NCBI GenBank assembly: GCA_018829565.1
Contig: JAHJTW010000241.1
Coordinates: 1-35,245 of the forward strand
Length of the DNA: 35,245 nt
Origin: a bacterium
Lineage (GTDB): Bacteria; Krumholzibacteriota; Krumholzibacteriia; LZORAL124-64-63
Direction of reading: 5' to 3'
Position 1 is the stretch's first letter. Each line of letters starts with the position of its first letter. Position numbers and translations under genes: made by a program. Below the pieces are notes generated by a model. It was not told the DNA's origin. It was given only the letters and a program-made list of their open reading frames with translations, and searched no databases. Below are positions 8,476 through 17,910 of this stretch, one piece after another.

Positions 8476-9714
8476 TCATTCCCGGCCGAGGGCGTTGATG
8501 GGATCCATCCTGGCTGCCTTGTTGGCGGGATACAGGCCGAAGAACACCCCGATGGAGACCGAGAACAGGGCCGCCCCGATGGTCACGGGGGGCGAGACCG
8601 AGAAGGGGAAGCGCAGCAGGTGGGTCATGCCCCAGGATGCGAGGTACCCCGTCAGGATGCCGATCAACCCTCCGATGCCGGTCAGGGCGCCGGCCTCCAT
8701 CAGCACCTGGAGCAGGACGTCGCGGCGGCGGGCCCCGACGGCCATGCGCACCCCGATCTCCCGCGTCCGCTCGGCCACCGAGATGAGCATGATGTTCATC
8801 ACCCCGATCCCTCCCACCATCAGGCCGATGGAGGACAGGACGACCAGGACCAGCGCGATGCCGCCGGTGACCTTGTCGACCAGTTCGCCGTAGGTCTCGG
8901 AGGAGATGATGTCGAAATCGTTGCCCTCGCTGGGCCGCAGCCGGCGCTCGCGGCGCATGGTGCCGGTGACGTTGGAGATGACCTCGTCGGTGTCCGCCCC
9001 CTCGCGGGCCACCAGGGCGATGTTCCGGTCCTCCATGCCCACGTGGAGACAATCCTTCTCGAAGGTGGTCCAGGGCATGGCCACGTAGTTGTCCCCCATG
9101 GCGCCGATGATGTGGTTCCGGGCCGCCATGGTTCCCACGATGGTGAAGGGCTTGCCGTAGATGTTCAGGGTCTTGCCCACCGGGTCCAGCTGGGGGAAGA
9201 GGTCCTTGCGCGGGCCGTAGCCCAGGACGACGACCCGCGAGCCGGCGGCCACCTCCTGGGCCGTGAAGAACCGGCCCTCGTCCACGGGGATGGAGAAGAT
9301 GTAGTGGAAGTTCTGCGACGACCCGAAGGGCTGGACGAAGTTGGTCTTCTCCTTGCCGTAGCGCAGGACCGTGCCCTGGCTGTTGCTGACCTGGTAGTCG
9401 ACCAGGTCCACCCCTTCGGTCTGCTGGAGGGGGACGATCAGGTCGGGCAGCAGATGGCGGCGGCGGAGCAGTTCCGCAGGATCCTCGCCCCCCAGGCCCG
9501 TATAGCGGGCGACGTAGATGTACGGCCGGTTGGCCGAGACCACGTCGTCGCGGATGCGCCCGCTCAGGCCGGTGACGATGGTGTAGATGGCCAGCAGGGT
9601 GGTCACCCCGATGGCGACGCCCAGGATGAGCAGGGAACTGCGCATCCGGTGCCCGGTGATGGTGCGACCGGCCTCCCGGACCACGTCCTGCCAGAAGATC
9701 CGCCGCTCACTCAT
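8476..9714 (-). CDS. MacB/FtsX-type ABC transporter permease (second copy)
   Basis: The 412-residue inner-membrane permease has one N-terminal helix (RSSLLILGVAIGVTTLLAIY), a large periplasmic MacB-PCD-like domain (about residues 45-270), and three C-terminal helices forming the FtsX domain. The latter includes GGIGVMNIMLISVAERTREIGVRMAVGA and ends in the typical YPANKAARMDPINALGRE. MacB-type exporters use mechanotransmission: an ATPase drives periplasmic conformational changes that move substrates such as peptides, lipoproteins or toxins. It overlaps the upstream permease by eight bases (ATGAGTGA), so the two are co-translated and probably form a heterodimer. It is the last gene of the minus-strand run. 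No ATPase domain is fused or nearby. Confidence 0.93.
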   Translation of the reverse strand: MSERRIFWQDVVREAGRTITGHRMRSSLLILGVAIGVTTLLAIYTIVTGLSGRIRDDVVSANRPYIYVARYTGLGGEDPAELLRRRHLLPDLIVPLQQTEGVDLVDYQVSNSQGTVLRYGKEKTNFVQPFGSSQNFHYIFSIPVDEGRFFTAQEVAAGSRVVVLGYGPRKDLFPQLDPVGKTLNIYGKPFTIVGTMAARNHIIGAMGDNYVAMPWTTFEKDCLHVGMEDRNIALVAREGADTDEVISNVTGTMRRERRLRPSEGNDFDIISSETYGELVDKVTGGIALVLVVLSSIGLMVGGIGVMNIMLISVAERTREIGVRMAVGARRRDVLLQVLMEAGALTGIGGLIGILTGYLASWGMTHLLRFPFSVSPPVTIGAALFSVSIGVFFGLYPANKAARMDPINALGRE

Positions 9715-10936
9715 AGCGCAGGGCCTCCACGGGATCGAGGCCGGCGGCCTTCCAGGCCGGGTAGGTGCCGAACACCGCGCCGATCAGGAACGTGGTGCCC
9801 AGGCCCAGCAGCACCGACCAGGCCGCGATCGCGAAGGGCAGCGGCGAGGCCAGGCTGATGACCCAGGCCAGCAGGAACCCGATCAGGATGCCGGCCACTC
9901 CTCCCACCAGGGACAGGGTGATGGCCTCGACCATGAACTGCCAGAGGATGCTGAGGCGCCGCGCGCCCAGGGCCTTGCGGACACCCACCTCGCGCGTCCG
10001 CTCGGTGACCGCCACCAGCATGATGTTCATCAGGACGATGCCCCCGACCACCAGGCTGATCCCGACCAGGGGCACCAGGGCCCCGTAGATGGCCGAGCTG
10101 ATGCCCTTCCAGATGTTGAGCATCTGGTCGCTGGTGCGGACGACGAAGTCCGTGCGTTCGAGGGGGCGCAGCCGATGCCGGATGCGCATGAGGAATGTGG
10201 CCTCGTCCTGGGCCTCCTGCAGCCGGGACAGGTCGGCGGCGGCGACCTTGATGTCCAGCGAACCGCGCGATCCGAACACCTTCTGCCAGGCGGTCAAGGG
10301 CACCAGGGCGAACTGGTTGCGGTTGGCTCCGCCGACCGTGCCCCGGTCCTCGACCACGCCGATCACGGTGAAGTGGCGGCCGCCGATCCTGACCTGCCTG
10401 CCGAGGGGATCGGCGTGCCGGGGGAACAGGTCGCGGGCGACCTCGAAACCGAGGACCGCCACCTGACGGCTGCCCTGCAGATCCTGGGGGATCAGGTGCC
10501 TGCCCAGTTCCAGTGGCAGGTCCTCGATCAGGGACACGTCCTCGGTCACCCCCCTGACCTGGACCCCGCGGAAGGTGCGGCCCTCGCTGCGCAGGTCGGC
10601 GCTCGTGGCGGTCATGGCCGCGACCGTCCGGGCCTCGGTCATGCGGTCGAGCAGGTAGTCGCGGTCCTCGAGGGTCAGGTCGGGGTTGTTCAGGGACTCG
10701 AGGAAGGCGTCGAAGTCGGTCAGGAACTGCAGCTCGTTGATGCGGGAGACGGTGAAGACGTCCGTGCCCTCGTCCAGGACCACCTGGGAGACGTAACGGT
10801 CGGCGCCGTAGATCAGCGAGACCACCGCGATCACCGACATGGTCCCGACGATGTTGCCCAGCAGGGTCAGGAACGTGCGCAGCTTGTGGCCGCGCAGGCT
10901 GTCCAGGGCGATGCGGACCCCCTCGAAGAGGTTCAT
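9707..10936 (-). CDS. MacB/FtsX-type ABC transporter permease (first copy)
   Basis: The 409-residue permease has the same architecture as its neighbour: an N-terminal membrane helix (LRTFLTLLGNIVGTMSVIAVVSLIYG), a periplasmic MacB-like domain, and three C-terminal helices with GGIVLMNIMLVAVTERTREVGVRKALGA and the terminal YPAWKAAGLDPVEALRYE. Its start overlaps the stop of the HlyD adaptor gene by one base (TGATG) and its stop overlaps the second permease. Adaptor and both permeases are therefore translationally coupled, the normal arrangement of a MacA-MacB-like tripartite exporter apart from the missing ATPase. Confidence 0.93.
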   Translation of the reverse strand: MNLFEGVRIALDSLRGHKLRTFLTLLGNIVGTMSVIAVVSLIYGADRYVSQVVLDEGTDVFTVSRINELQFLTDFDAFLESLNNPDLTLEDRDYLLDRMTEARTVAAMTATSADLRSEGRTFRGVQVRGVTEDVSLIEDLPLELGRHLIPQDLQGSRQVAVLGFEVARDLFPRHADPLGRQVRIGGRHFTVIGVVEDRGTVGGANRNQFALVPLTAWQKVFGSRGSLDIKVAAADLSRLQEAQDEATFLMRIRHRLRPLERTDFVVRTSDQMLNIWKGISSAIYGALVPLVGISLVVGGIVLMNIMLVAVTERTREVGVRKALGARRLSILWQFMVEAITLSLVGGVAGILIGFLLAWVISLASPLPFAIAAWSVLLGLGTTFLIGAVFGTYPAWKAAGLDPVEALRYE

Positions 10937-12258
10937 CAGTCCTCCGACCGGCCCGGCCGCGACTTCTTCTCCCGCTCGACCTGGGCCCCGTCCTTAAGTT
11001 CCCGCAGGACGCGGAAGGGCCCGGTGACGACCTCCTGGCCGGCTTCGAGCCCCGCGAGGATCTCGAAGTCGTCCTCGCCGGCGATGCCCAGGGTCACGGG
11101 CACGAACTTGGCGAAGCCGTCCTTGAGCAGGAACACGCCCTCGGTCTCCTTGCGCTCGACGTCCTGGTCCCCGCCGGCCGCGGAGTCCGGCCGTGCCCCC
11201 CGGGGCTTGAAACCGAGGTCGGCAAGGGCGGCCTCCTGCTTCGACGCCCGGCGGCCGGAATAACGGCGGATGTCCTCGTCCTTCAGGGGCCACTCCCTGA
11301 CGGTCACGGCGCCCAGGGGAACCGCCAGGACGTCCCCGCGTTCGGCCACCTTGATGTCGGCCTTGGCGGTCAGGCCCGGCCGGATGTTCGCCGGGGCCCG
11401 ATCCAGGGTGATCTTGACCTCGAACTCGACCGCCTCGCTGCTCGACCCGGTGCGGATGCGCAGGGGACTGTGGCCGATCTCGGTCACCGTCCCGGTGAAG
11501 GTGCTGTCGGGGAAGGCGTCGATGGTCACGTCGGCAGGCTGCCCCAGGCGCACGTCCACCACCTCGGTCTCGTCCACCTCGACCCACGCCTCCATGGTGC
11601 CCAGGTCCGAGATCACCAGCAGCACGGTGCCCGGGTTGTTGAGGGTGCCCATGATGGCGTTCTCGCCCTCCTCGACGTTCAGGCGCGTGACCACGCCGGT
11701 CATGGGGGCGATGAGCGTCACCTTCTCCAGGTCGTGCTGGGCGCTGGCCAGGTTGGCCTCGTACTGGCCGATGCGGTTGCGGGCAGCATCCACCCGCGCC
11801 TCCTCGACGTGCGCGGCGGTCCGGGCGGCGGCGAGGTTCTCCTCGGTCGTCAGGCCCTCGGCGAAGAGCTTCTCGGCGCGGTCCCGGTCCTGGACCGCCT
11901 TGGCGAGGGACGCCTCGGCCAGGTCCAGGTCCGCCCGGGCGGCGCGGATGGTCGCCTGCAGCGCCTGGACGGCCGACTTGTACGCCGCGGGGTCGATCTC
12001 CAGCAGCAGGTCGCCCTGCTCGACGCGCTGGCCCTCGTCCACGGCCAGGTGGACGATGGTGCCCATGGCATTGGCGCTCACGTCGACCTGCCGCTTGGGT
12101 TCGATGGTCCCGGAGCAGTTGACCTCGGCCGTCAGGTCCTTGCGGGCCACCTTGCCCGTCTCGACCTTCGCCTCCGCCTTGTCGCCCGAGCGCAGGATCG
12201 ACACGATGACCGCGCCCACGACGAGGACGGCCAGGACGATCAGGATGGTTTTCTTCAC
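10936..12258 (-). CDS. HlyD/MacA-family periplasmic adaptor subunit
   Basis: The 440-residue membrane fusion protein has an N-terminal anchor helix (TILIVLAVLVVGAVIVSIL), a first lipoyl/barrel strand region (GTIEPKRQVDVSANAMGTI...VDEGQRVEQGDLLLEID), a long alpha-helical hairpin (about residues 95-185, rich in Ala, Glu and Arg), and the returning lipoyl half (LIAPMTGVVTRLNVEEGE). Beta-barrel and membrane-proximal domains follow. It should link the inner-membrane permeases to an outer-membrane TolC-like channel, which is not in this window. The start is GTG with AGGGAG eight bases upstream. A charged insertion near residues 325-365 (SGRRASKQEA through GGDQDVERKE) is unusual for MacA proteins. 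Confidence 0.92.
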   Translation of the reverse strand: MKKTILIVLAVLVVGAVIVSILRSGDKAEAKVETGKVARKDLTAEVNCSGTIEPKRQVDVSANAMGTIVHLAVDEGQRVEQGDLLLEIDPAAYKSAVQALQATIRAARADLDLAEASLAKAVQDRDRAEKLFAEGLTTEENLAAARTAAHVEEARVDAARNRIGQYEANLASAQHDLEKVTLIAPMTGVVTRLNVEEGENAIMGTLNNPGTVLLVISDLGTMEAWVEVDETEVVDVRLGQPADVTIDAFPDSTFTGTVTEIGHSPLRIRTGSSSEAVEFEVKITLDRAPANIRPGLTAKADIKVAERGDVLAVPLGAVTVREWPLKDEDIRRYSGRRASKQEAALADLGFKPRGARPDSAAGGDQDVERKETEGVFLLKDGFAKFVPVTLGIAGEDDFEILAGLEAGQEVVTGPFRVLRELKDGAQVEREKKSRPGRSED

Positions 12259-12285
12259 GCCGTCATCTCCCTTGCCGCAGAACCG

Positions 12286-13035
12286 TTACATGAACATCAG
12301 ACCGATTCCCAAGGGGACGGCCGAGGCGAGCGCCCAGGGCAGCAGGACCGCCACCGCGGCCGCTCCCCGGCTCATGCTGAAGACCCGCTGGAATCCGATG
12401 ACCAGGACCACCAGGCCCCACCACGTGAAGAAATCCCCGTAGGTCATCAGGACCTGGCCCAGGACCGAACTGGGGTCCCGGCCGGGCACCAGGGCGGCCA
12501 GGCCGATGGTGACCTGGTACATGGATTCGGTCGCCAGGATCAGGGGGACCTTGACCACCGATCCGATGGCGAACGGGATCACCGCTCCCCAGGAGACCAC
12601 ACCCAGGGCCTGCTTCATGGTGCCCTTGCCGCCGCCCATCCGGGCGAAGAAGCCGAGGATGAAGCCGAACAGCAGGATCATCACCCAGCTCGAAAACCCC
12701 GACCCCACCGCCTGGATGATCCGCTTGACCGGATCGGGGTCCAGGGCCTGCTCGTACTGCTCCTGCCAGACGTCCTCGGGCATCATCTGCATGAACTTGG
12801 AATCCCGCATCATCTCCAGCTGTTCGGGGCCGCTGATGGGCGTGATCAGCCAGGTGAACCCCGCGATGACCACCAGGACCAGCAGGCCGGGCACCCACCA
12901 CCGCGGGGCGACGGCCACCCGGTCCATGAGGCGCGCGGGGGCTGCCACCAGGTCGCGCAGCCGGGAAGCGAAGGAATCTCCGGCCGGCGGAGACGCAGGC
13001 GAAGGCAGGCTGTCGGGAGCGAACTCGTCGTTCAT
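12286..13035 (-). CDS. Yip1-family integral membrane protein
   Basis: The 249-residue protein has a Pro-rich cytoplasmic N-terminus and five predicted membrane helices: WWVPGLLVLVVIAGFTWLI, WVMILLFGFILGFFA, SWGAVIPFAIGSVVKVPLIL, WWGLVVLVIGFQRVF and a C-terminal AVLLPWALASAVPLGIGLMF. The pattern and the glycine-rich loop between helices 2 and 3 fit bacterial YIP1-domain proteins, whose function is poorly defined. The ATG at 13035 is chosen because GAGGAAG lies seven bases upstream; the longer ORF in the track starts inside ilvC. Only four bases separate it from the ilvC stop and 27 bases from the adaptor gene, so it is probably part of the same transcript. Confidence 0.8.
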   Translation of the reverse strand: MNDEFAPDSLPSPASPPAGDSFASRLRDLVAAPARLMDRVAVAPRWWVPGLLVLVVIAGFTWLITPISGPEQLEMMRDSKFMQMMPEDVWQEQYEQALDPDPVKRIIQAVGSGFSSWVMILLFGFILGFFARMGGGKGTMKQALGVVSWGAVIPFAIGSVVKVPLILATESMYQVTIGLAALVPGRDPSSVLGQVLMTYGDFFTWWGLVVLVIGFQRVFSMSRGAAAVAVLLPWALASAVPLGIGLMFM

Positions 13036-13039
13036 GGAT

Positions 13040-14113
13040 CTACTTCCTCGGTTCGGGGTCAGGCGAGGTCGCCGGCGCATCATCGTCGCCGACGGCCCGG
13101 TGCAGGCGGTGCAGGAGCGAACGGCCCGTCACGGCCAGGGGACCTGCCGCTTCACGGGCGGCCAGGGCCCGGGTGCCGGCGACCGGGTCGTCGTGGCGGG
13201 CCAGGAATTCCCGGGCGAAGGTCCCGTTTTCGATCTCGGCCAGGATCTCGACCATGGTCCGCCTCACATCGTCGCCGATGAGACGCGGGCCCCGGGTCAG
13301 GCCGCCGTAGGCGGCGGTTCCGCTGATGCGCCCGCGCATCCCGTCGATCCCCAGCCGGTGCACCAGGTCGGTGATCAGCTTCAACTCGTGGATACACTCG
13401 AAGTAGGCGTTCTGTTCGCCGTAACCCGCCTCGACCATGACGGCGAAAGCCGACTTGAGCAGTTCGAGCACTCCGCCGCACAGGACGACCTGCTCGCCGT
13501 ACTGGTCGCTCACGCACTCCTGCCGGAAGGTGGTCACGAAACCCCCGCCGGCCAGGCAGCCGACGGCCTTGGCGTACGCAGCGGCGAGATCCCAGGTTTC
13601 AGGCCGGGACGTCCCGGTCACGGCCAGCAGTCCCGGAACACCCCCGCCGGCTGCGTGGGCGGCCAGCAGCATGTCGCCCTGGCCCTTGGGGGCCGCCAGG
13701 AAGCAGTCCCGGGCCGGACCCGGATCGATCTGGTCGAAGGCGACGGCGAAACCGTGGGCGAACCCCAGCACGGCCTCCGGCTGAAGGTGCGGGGCGATGT
13801 CCCGGGCGAAGACCCCGGCCATGGCCTCGTCCGGCAGCAGGAGCATCACCACGTCACCGCGGGCGGCGGCCCGGGCGGGGTCGGACACCTCGAGCCCCTC
13901 GGTGATGGCCAGGTCCCGGCGGGGGGAGCCGTCCCGGGCGCCGACCAGGACACGGACGCCGCTGCGGCGGAGGTTCAGGGCCATGGCCCGTCCCATGGTT
14001 CCGTAGCCGATCACAGCGACGCAACGGCCCGCCAGGGGCCGCAGATCCACGGTCTCGGGCTCGATGACGGACCCCTCGCAAGGGGGATATCCGGGGAAGA
14101 AACGGGTGCTCAT
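13040..14113 (-). CDS. ilvC: Ketol-acid reductoisomerase (class I-like, divergent)
   Basis: The 357-residue product matches ketol-acid reductoisomerase, which converts acetolactate or acetohydroxybutyrate to the dihydroxy acid in valine, leucine and isoleucine synthesis, using NAD(P)H and Mg2+. The Rossmann motif is GYGTMG (residues 36-41), where GYGSQG is usual. LLPDE, FAHGF (His120), APKGQG, SDQYGEQ (D203, E207) and YFECIHELKLI (E239, E243) follow in order, so the metal and catalytic residues are intact. Length fits the short class I form with about 15 extra residues at each end. The ATG at 14113 has a weak ribosome site. No other branched-chain amino-acid gene is nearby; it heads a run of membrane and export genes instead. 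Confidence 0.88.
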   Translation of the reverse strand: MSTRFFPGYPPCEGSVIEPETVDLRPLAGRCVAVIGYGTMGRAMALNLRRSGVRVLVGARDGSPRRDLAITEGLEVSDPARAAARGDVVMLLLPDEAMAGVFARDIAPHLQPEAVLGFAHGFAVAFDQIDPGPARDCFLAAPKGQGDMLLAAHAAGGGVPGLLAVTGTSRPETWDLAAAYAKAVGCLAGGGFVTTFRQECVSDQYGEQVVLCGGVLELLKSAFAVMVEAGYGEQNAYFECIHELKLITDLVHRLGIDGMRGRISGTAAYGGLTRGPRLIGDDVRRTMVEILAEIENGTFAREFLARHDDPVAGTRALAAREAAGPLAVTGRSLLHRLHRAVGDDDAPATSPDPEPRK

Positions 14114-14141
14114 GCCCGGAGCATAGGGGGAGCGGGCCGCC

Positions 14142-14170
14142 TTGACAAGGACACCCTCATGGGATAAATT
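14142..14170 (+). promoter_or_regulatory. Sigma70-like promoter upstream of the CAU tRNA
   Basis: A perfect TTGACA (14142-14147) and a TAAATT (14165-14170) are 17 bases apart. The predicted start lies about 45 bases before the tRNA. It points away from ilvC and probably drives the tRNA, and possibly tilS-ftsH-folP by readthrough. Confidence 0.7.
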
Positions 14171-14222
14171 CTGGCCTTGCTTCGGGGATCCCAGGGTCCC
14201 GTCCGAAAACCGAATATATGGT

Positions 14223-14299
14223 GGCGGCTTAGCTCAGTTGGTTAGAGCAACGGAATCATAATCCGTGTGTCCGGGGTTCGAATCCCTGAGCCGCTACCA
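14223..14299 (+). tRNA. tRNA with CAU anticodon, probably elongator tRNA-Met
   Basis: The 77-base cloverleaf is complete. The acceptor stem is GGCGGCT/AGCCGCT with a G1-U72 pair, the D stem GCTC/GAGC, the anticodon stem ACGGA/TCCGT around the loop ATCATAA, and the T arm CGGGG-TTCGAAT-CCCTG. The discriminator is A73 and CCA is encoded. The anticodon is CAU. The G1-U72 acceptor ending CCGCTACCA resembles elongator tRNA-Met of many bacteria (for example Bacillus). It is not an initiator, because position 1 and the D arm do not fit. A tRNA-Ile2 whose C34 is converted to lysidine has the same anticodon and cannot be excluded; the next gene encodes the lysidine synthetase. Confidence 0.95.
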
Positions 14300-14308
14300 T
14301 TTTTTTTT
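14300..14308 (+). terminator. Nine-base T run directly after the tRNA
   Basis: Nine T residues follow the encoded CCA without any separate hairpin. The tRNA T arm and acceptor stem could act as the terminator structure, or the run may only cause partial termination before tilS. Confidence 0.4.
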
Positions 14309-14385
14309 GCCGGTATGCGCCGCTCCCGGGCCTCCCCCATGAGGACGCCCCCAGCCCCGACCCTCCTGGCCGCCTTGGAGGCATC

Positions 14386-15837
14386 GTGAACGGGTCCCTC
14401 TTCCTCCGCGACATCCCCGGGCGCATCAAGGGATTGATGGCGCAGGTCGAGCCGTCCCGCCCCGGGGCCGGCCTCCTGGTCGCCCTCTCGGGAGGGCCAG
14501 ATTCGGTGGCCCTGCTGCTCGGCGCCCGGGAATGGGCCCTGGCCGGGGGGAATCCCCTGGAAGCCGTCCACCTGGACCACGCCCTGCGGGGGGAGGAATC
14601 CGCCGGCGACCGGGACTTCTGCCGCCGGCTCTGCGGCGATCTCGGCATCCCTCTGCACGAACACCGGCGGGATCCCCGGCCGGTCGCCCGGTCCCGGGGC
14701 CTGGGCCTGGAAGAAGCCGGCCGCCACCTGAGGCTGGGCCTCTTCACGGAGATCCTCGACCGCAGCGAGCGCCTCCACGCCGTGGCCACCGGCCATCACG
14801 CCGACGACCAGGCCGAGACCGTCCTGATGCGGCTGTTCCGCGGCACCGGGCCCGCCGGCCTGACGGGGATGCAGGCCCGCGAGGGCCGGCTCATCCGGCC
14901 CCTCCTGGAAATCCGGCGGCGCGACCTCGTGGCCGGGCTGGAAGCGCTGGGCCAGGTCTGGCGGATCGATGCGAGCAACGAAACCGGGGACAACCTGCGC
15001 GCCCGGATGCGGCGGGAGCTCATCCCCCTGGTGGACGACCTGTTCGGGCAGGGCTGCCACCGCAACCCCGCCAGGGTGGCCGATCTGCTGGGCCGGGATC
15101 TGGCGTTCCTGAATCGTCTCACGGCAGAGACAATCGCCCGCATCGGCGGGGGTGGGAACGGGGATAGCCTCGACGTCCCCGGCCTGCTGGGCCTGGACCC
15201 CGTCCTGGCCGCGCGGGTGGTGCACCGCTGGCTCCATGACACCGAACAAAGGCCCCCCGCCGGGGGTAGGGAACCTGACGGCGCAGGACTGGTCCACGTC
15301 CAGGCCATCCTGGACTGGCTGCGCAAGGGGCAATCCGGCACGGGACTGGACCTGCCGGGAGGGCGGAGGATCCGGCGGGATTTCGACCTCATCCGCCTCG
15401 AGACCGTCTCCGGGGGAACCGCGCCCCTGCGGCCGGCGTCTGATTATCGTATTTTGGTGGCGACCCACCCCGGCGGTGTCGACCCCCTCGACCTGGGCCG
15501 CGCCGAGGGCCCGGGAGAGGCCCGCGGTCCTGACGAATGGCGGCTGACCTGCCCCGCCGGCTGTCTCCGCGGCAACATCCAGGTCCGCAATCCCAGACCG
15601 GGCGACCGGCTGCAGCCGTTCGGCCTGGCGGGATCCAAGAAGCTGAGCGACCTGCTCCAGGAGAAGAAGGTGCCGGCCGACCGCAGGGGCTCCGTCCTGG
15701 TGGTGGCCGATGCCGGGGGCGTTCTCTGGGTGGTGGGTCTGGCCCGCGCCGAGCGCACCCGGCTGTTGCCTGATACCGACCGGATGGTTACTATCTCGGT
15801 CTCCAGACGCATGGACAATCCGACGCAAGGGAACTGA
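14386..15837 (+). CDS. tilS: tRNA(Ile)-lysidine synthase
   Basis: The 483-residue enzyme attaches lysine to C34 of tRNA-Ile2 (CAU), changing its codon from AUG to AUA and its identity from Met to Ile. The PP-loop is LVALSGGPDSVALLL (about residues 31-45), followed by HLDHALRGEES, ATGHHADDQAETVLMRLFRGTG and RPLL, all typical of the N-terminal catalytic domain. A central helical region and a C-terminal TilS domain (VRNPRPGDRLQPFGLAGSKKLSDLLQEKKVP) complete the long form of the family. The start is GTG with GGAGG four bases upstream. It lies six bases before ftsH in the widely conserved tilS-(hpt)-ftsH-folP order; hpt is absent here. It is the second open feature after a CAU tRNA. Confidence 0.95.
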   Translation: MNGSLFLRDIPGRIKGLMAQVEPSRPGAGLLVALSGGPDSVALLLGAREWALAGGNPLEAVHLDHALRGEESAGDRDFCRRLCGDLGIPLHEHRRDPRPVARSRGLGLEEAGRHLRLGLFTEILDRSERLHAVATGHHADDQAETVLMRLFRGTGPAGLTGMQAREGRLIRPLLEIRRRDLVAGLEALGQVWRIDASNETGDNLRARMRRELIPLVDDLFGQGCHRNPARVADLLGRDLAFLNRLTAETIARIGGGGNGDSLDVPGLLGLDPVLAARVVHRWLHDTEQRPPAGGREPDGAGLVHVQAILDWLRKGQSGTGLDLPGGRRIRRDFDLIRLETVSGGTAPLRPASDYRILVATHPGGVDPLDLGRAEGPGEARGPDEWRLTCPAGCLRGNIQVRNPRPGDRLQPFGLAGSKKLSDLLQEKKVPADRRGSVLVVADAGGVLWVVGLARAERTRLLPDTDRMVTISVSRRMDNPTQGN

Positions 15838-15842
15838 ACCGC

Positions 15843-17906
<2,064 letters not shown>

Positions 17907-17910
17907 CCCC

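Noticed and set aside
11470-13281. 603-residue + ORF through the adaptor and Yip1 genes
   Set aside because: Out-of-frame antisense reading without motifs; the minus strand has clear adaptor and membrane proteins.
14223-14299. tRNA as an integration site for a mobile element
   Set aside because: No integrase, transposase or repeated tRNA 3' end seen in the window; both sides are housekeeping genes.
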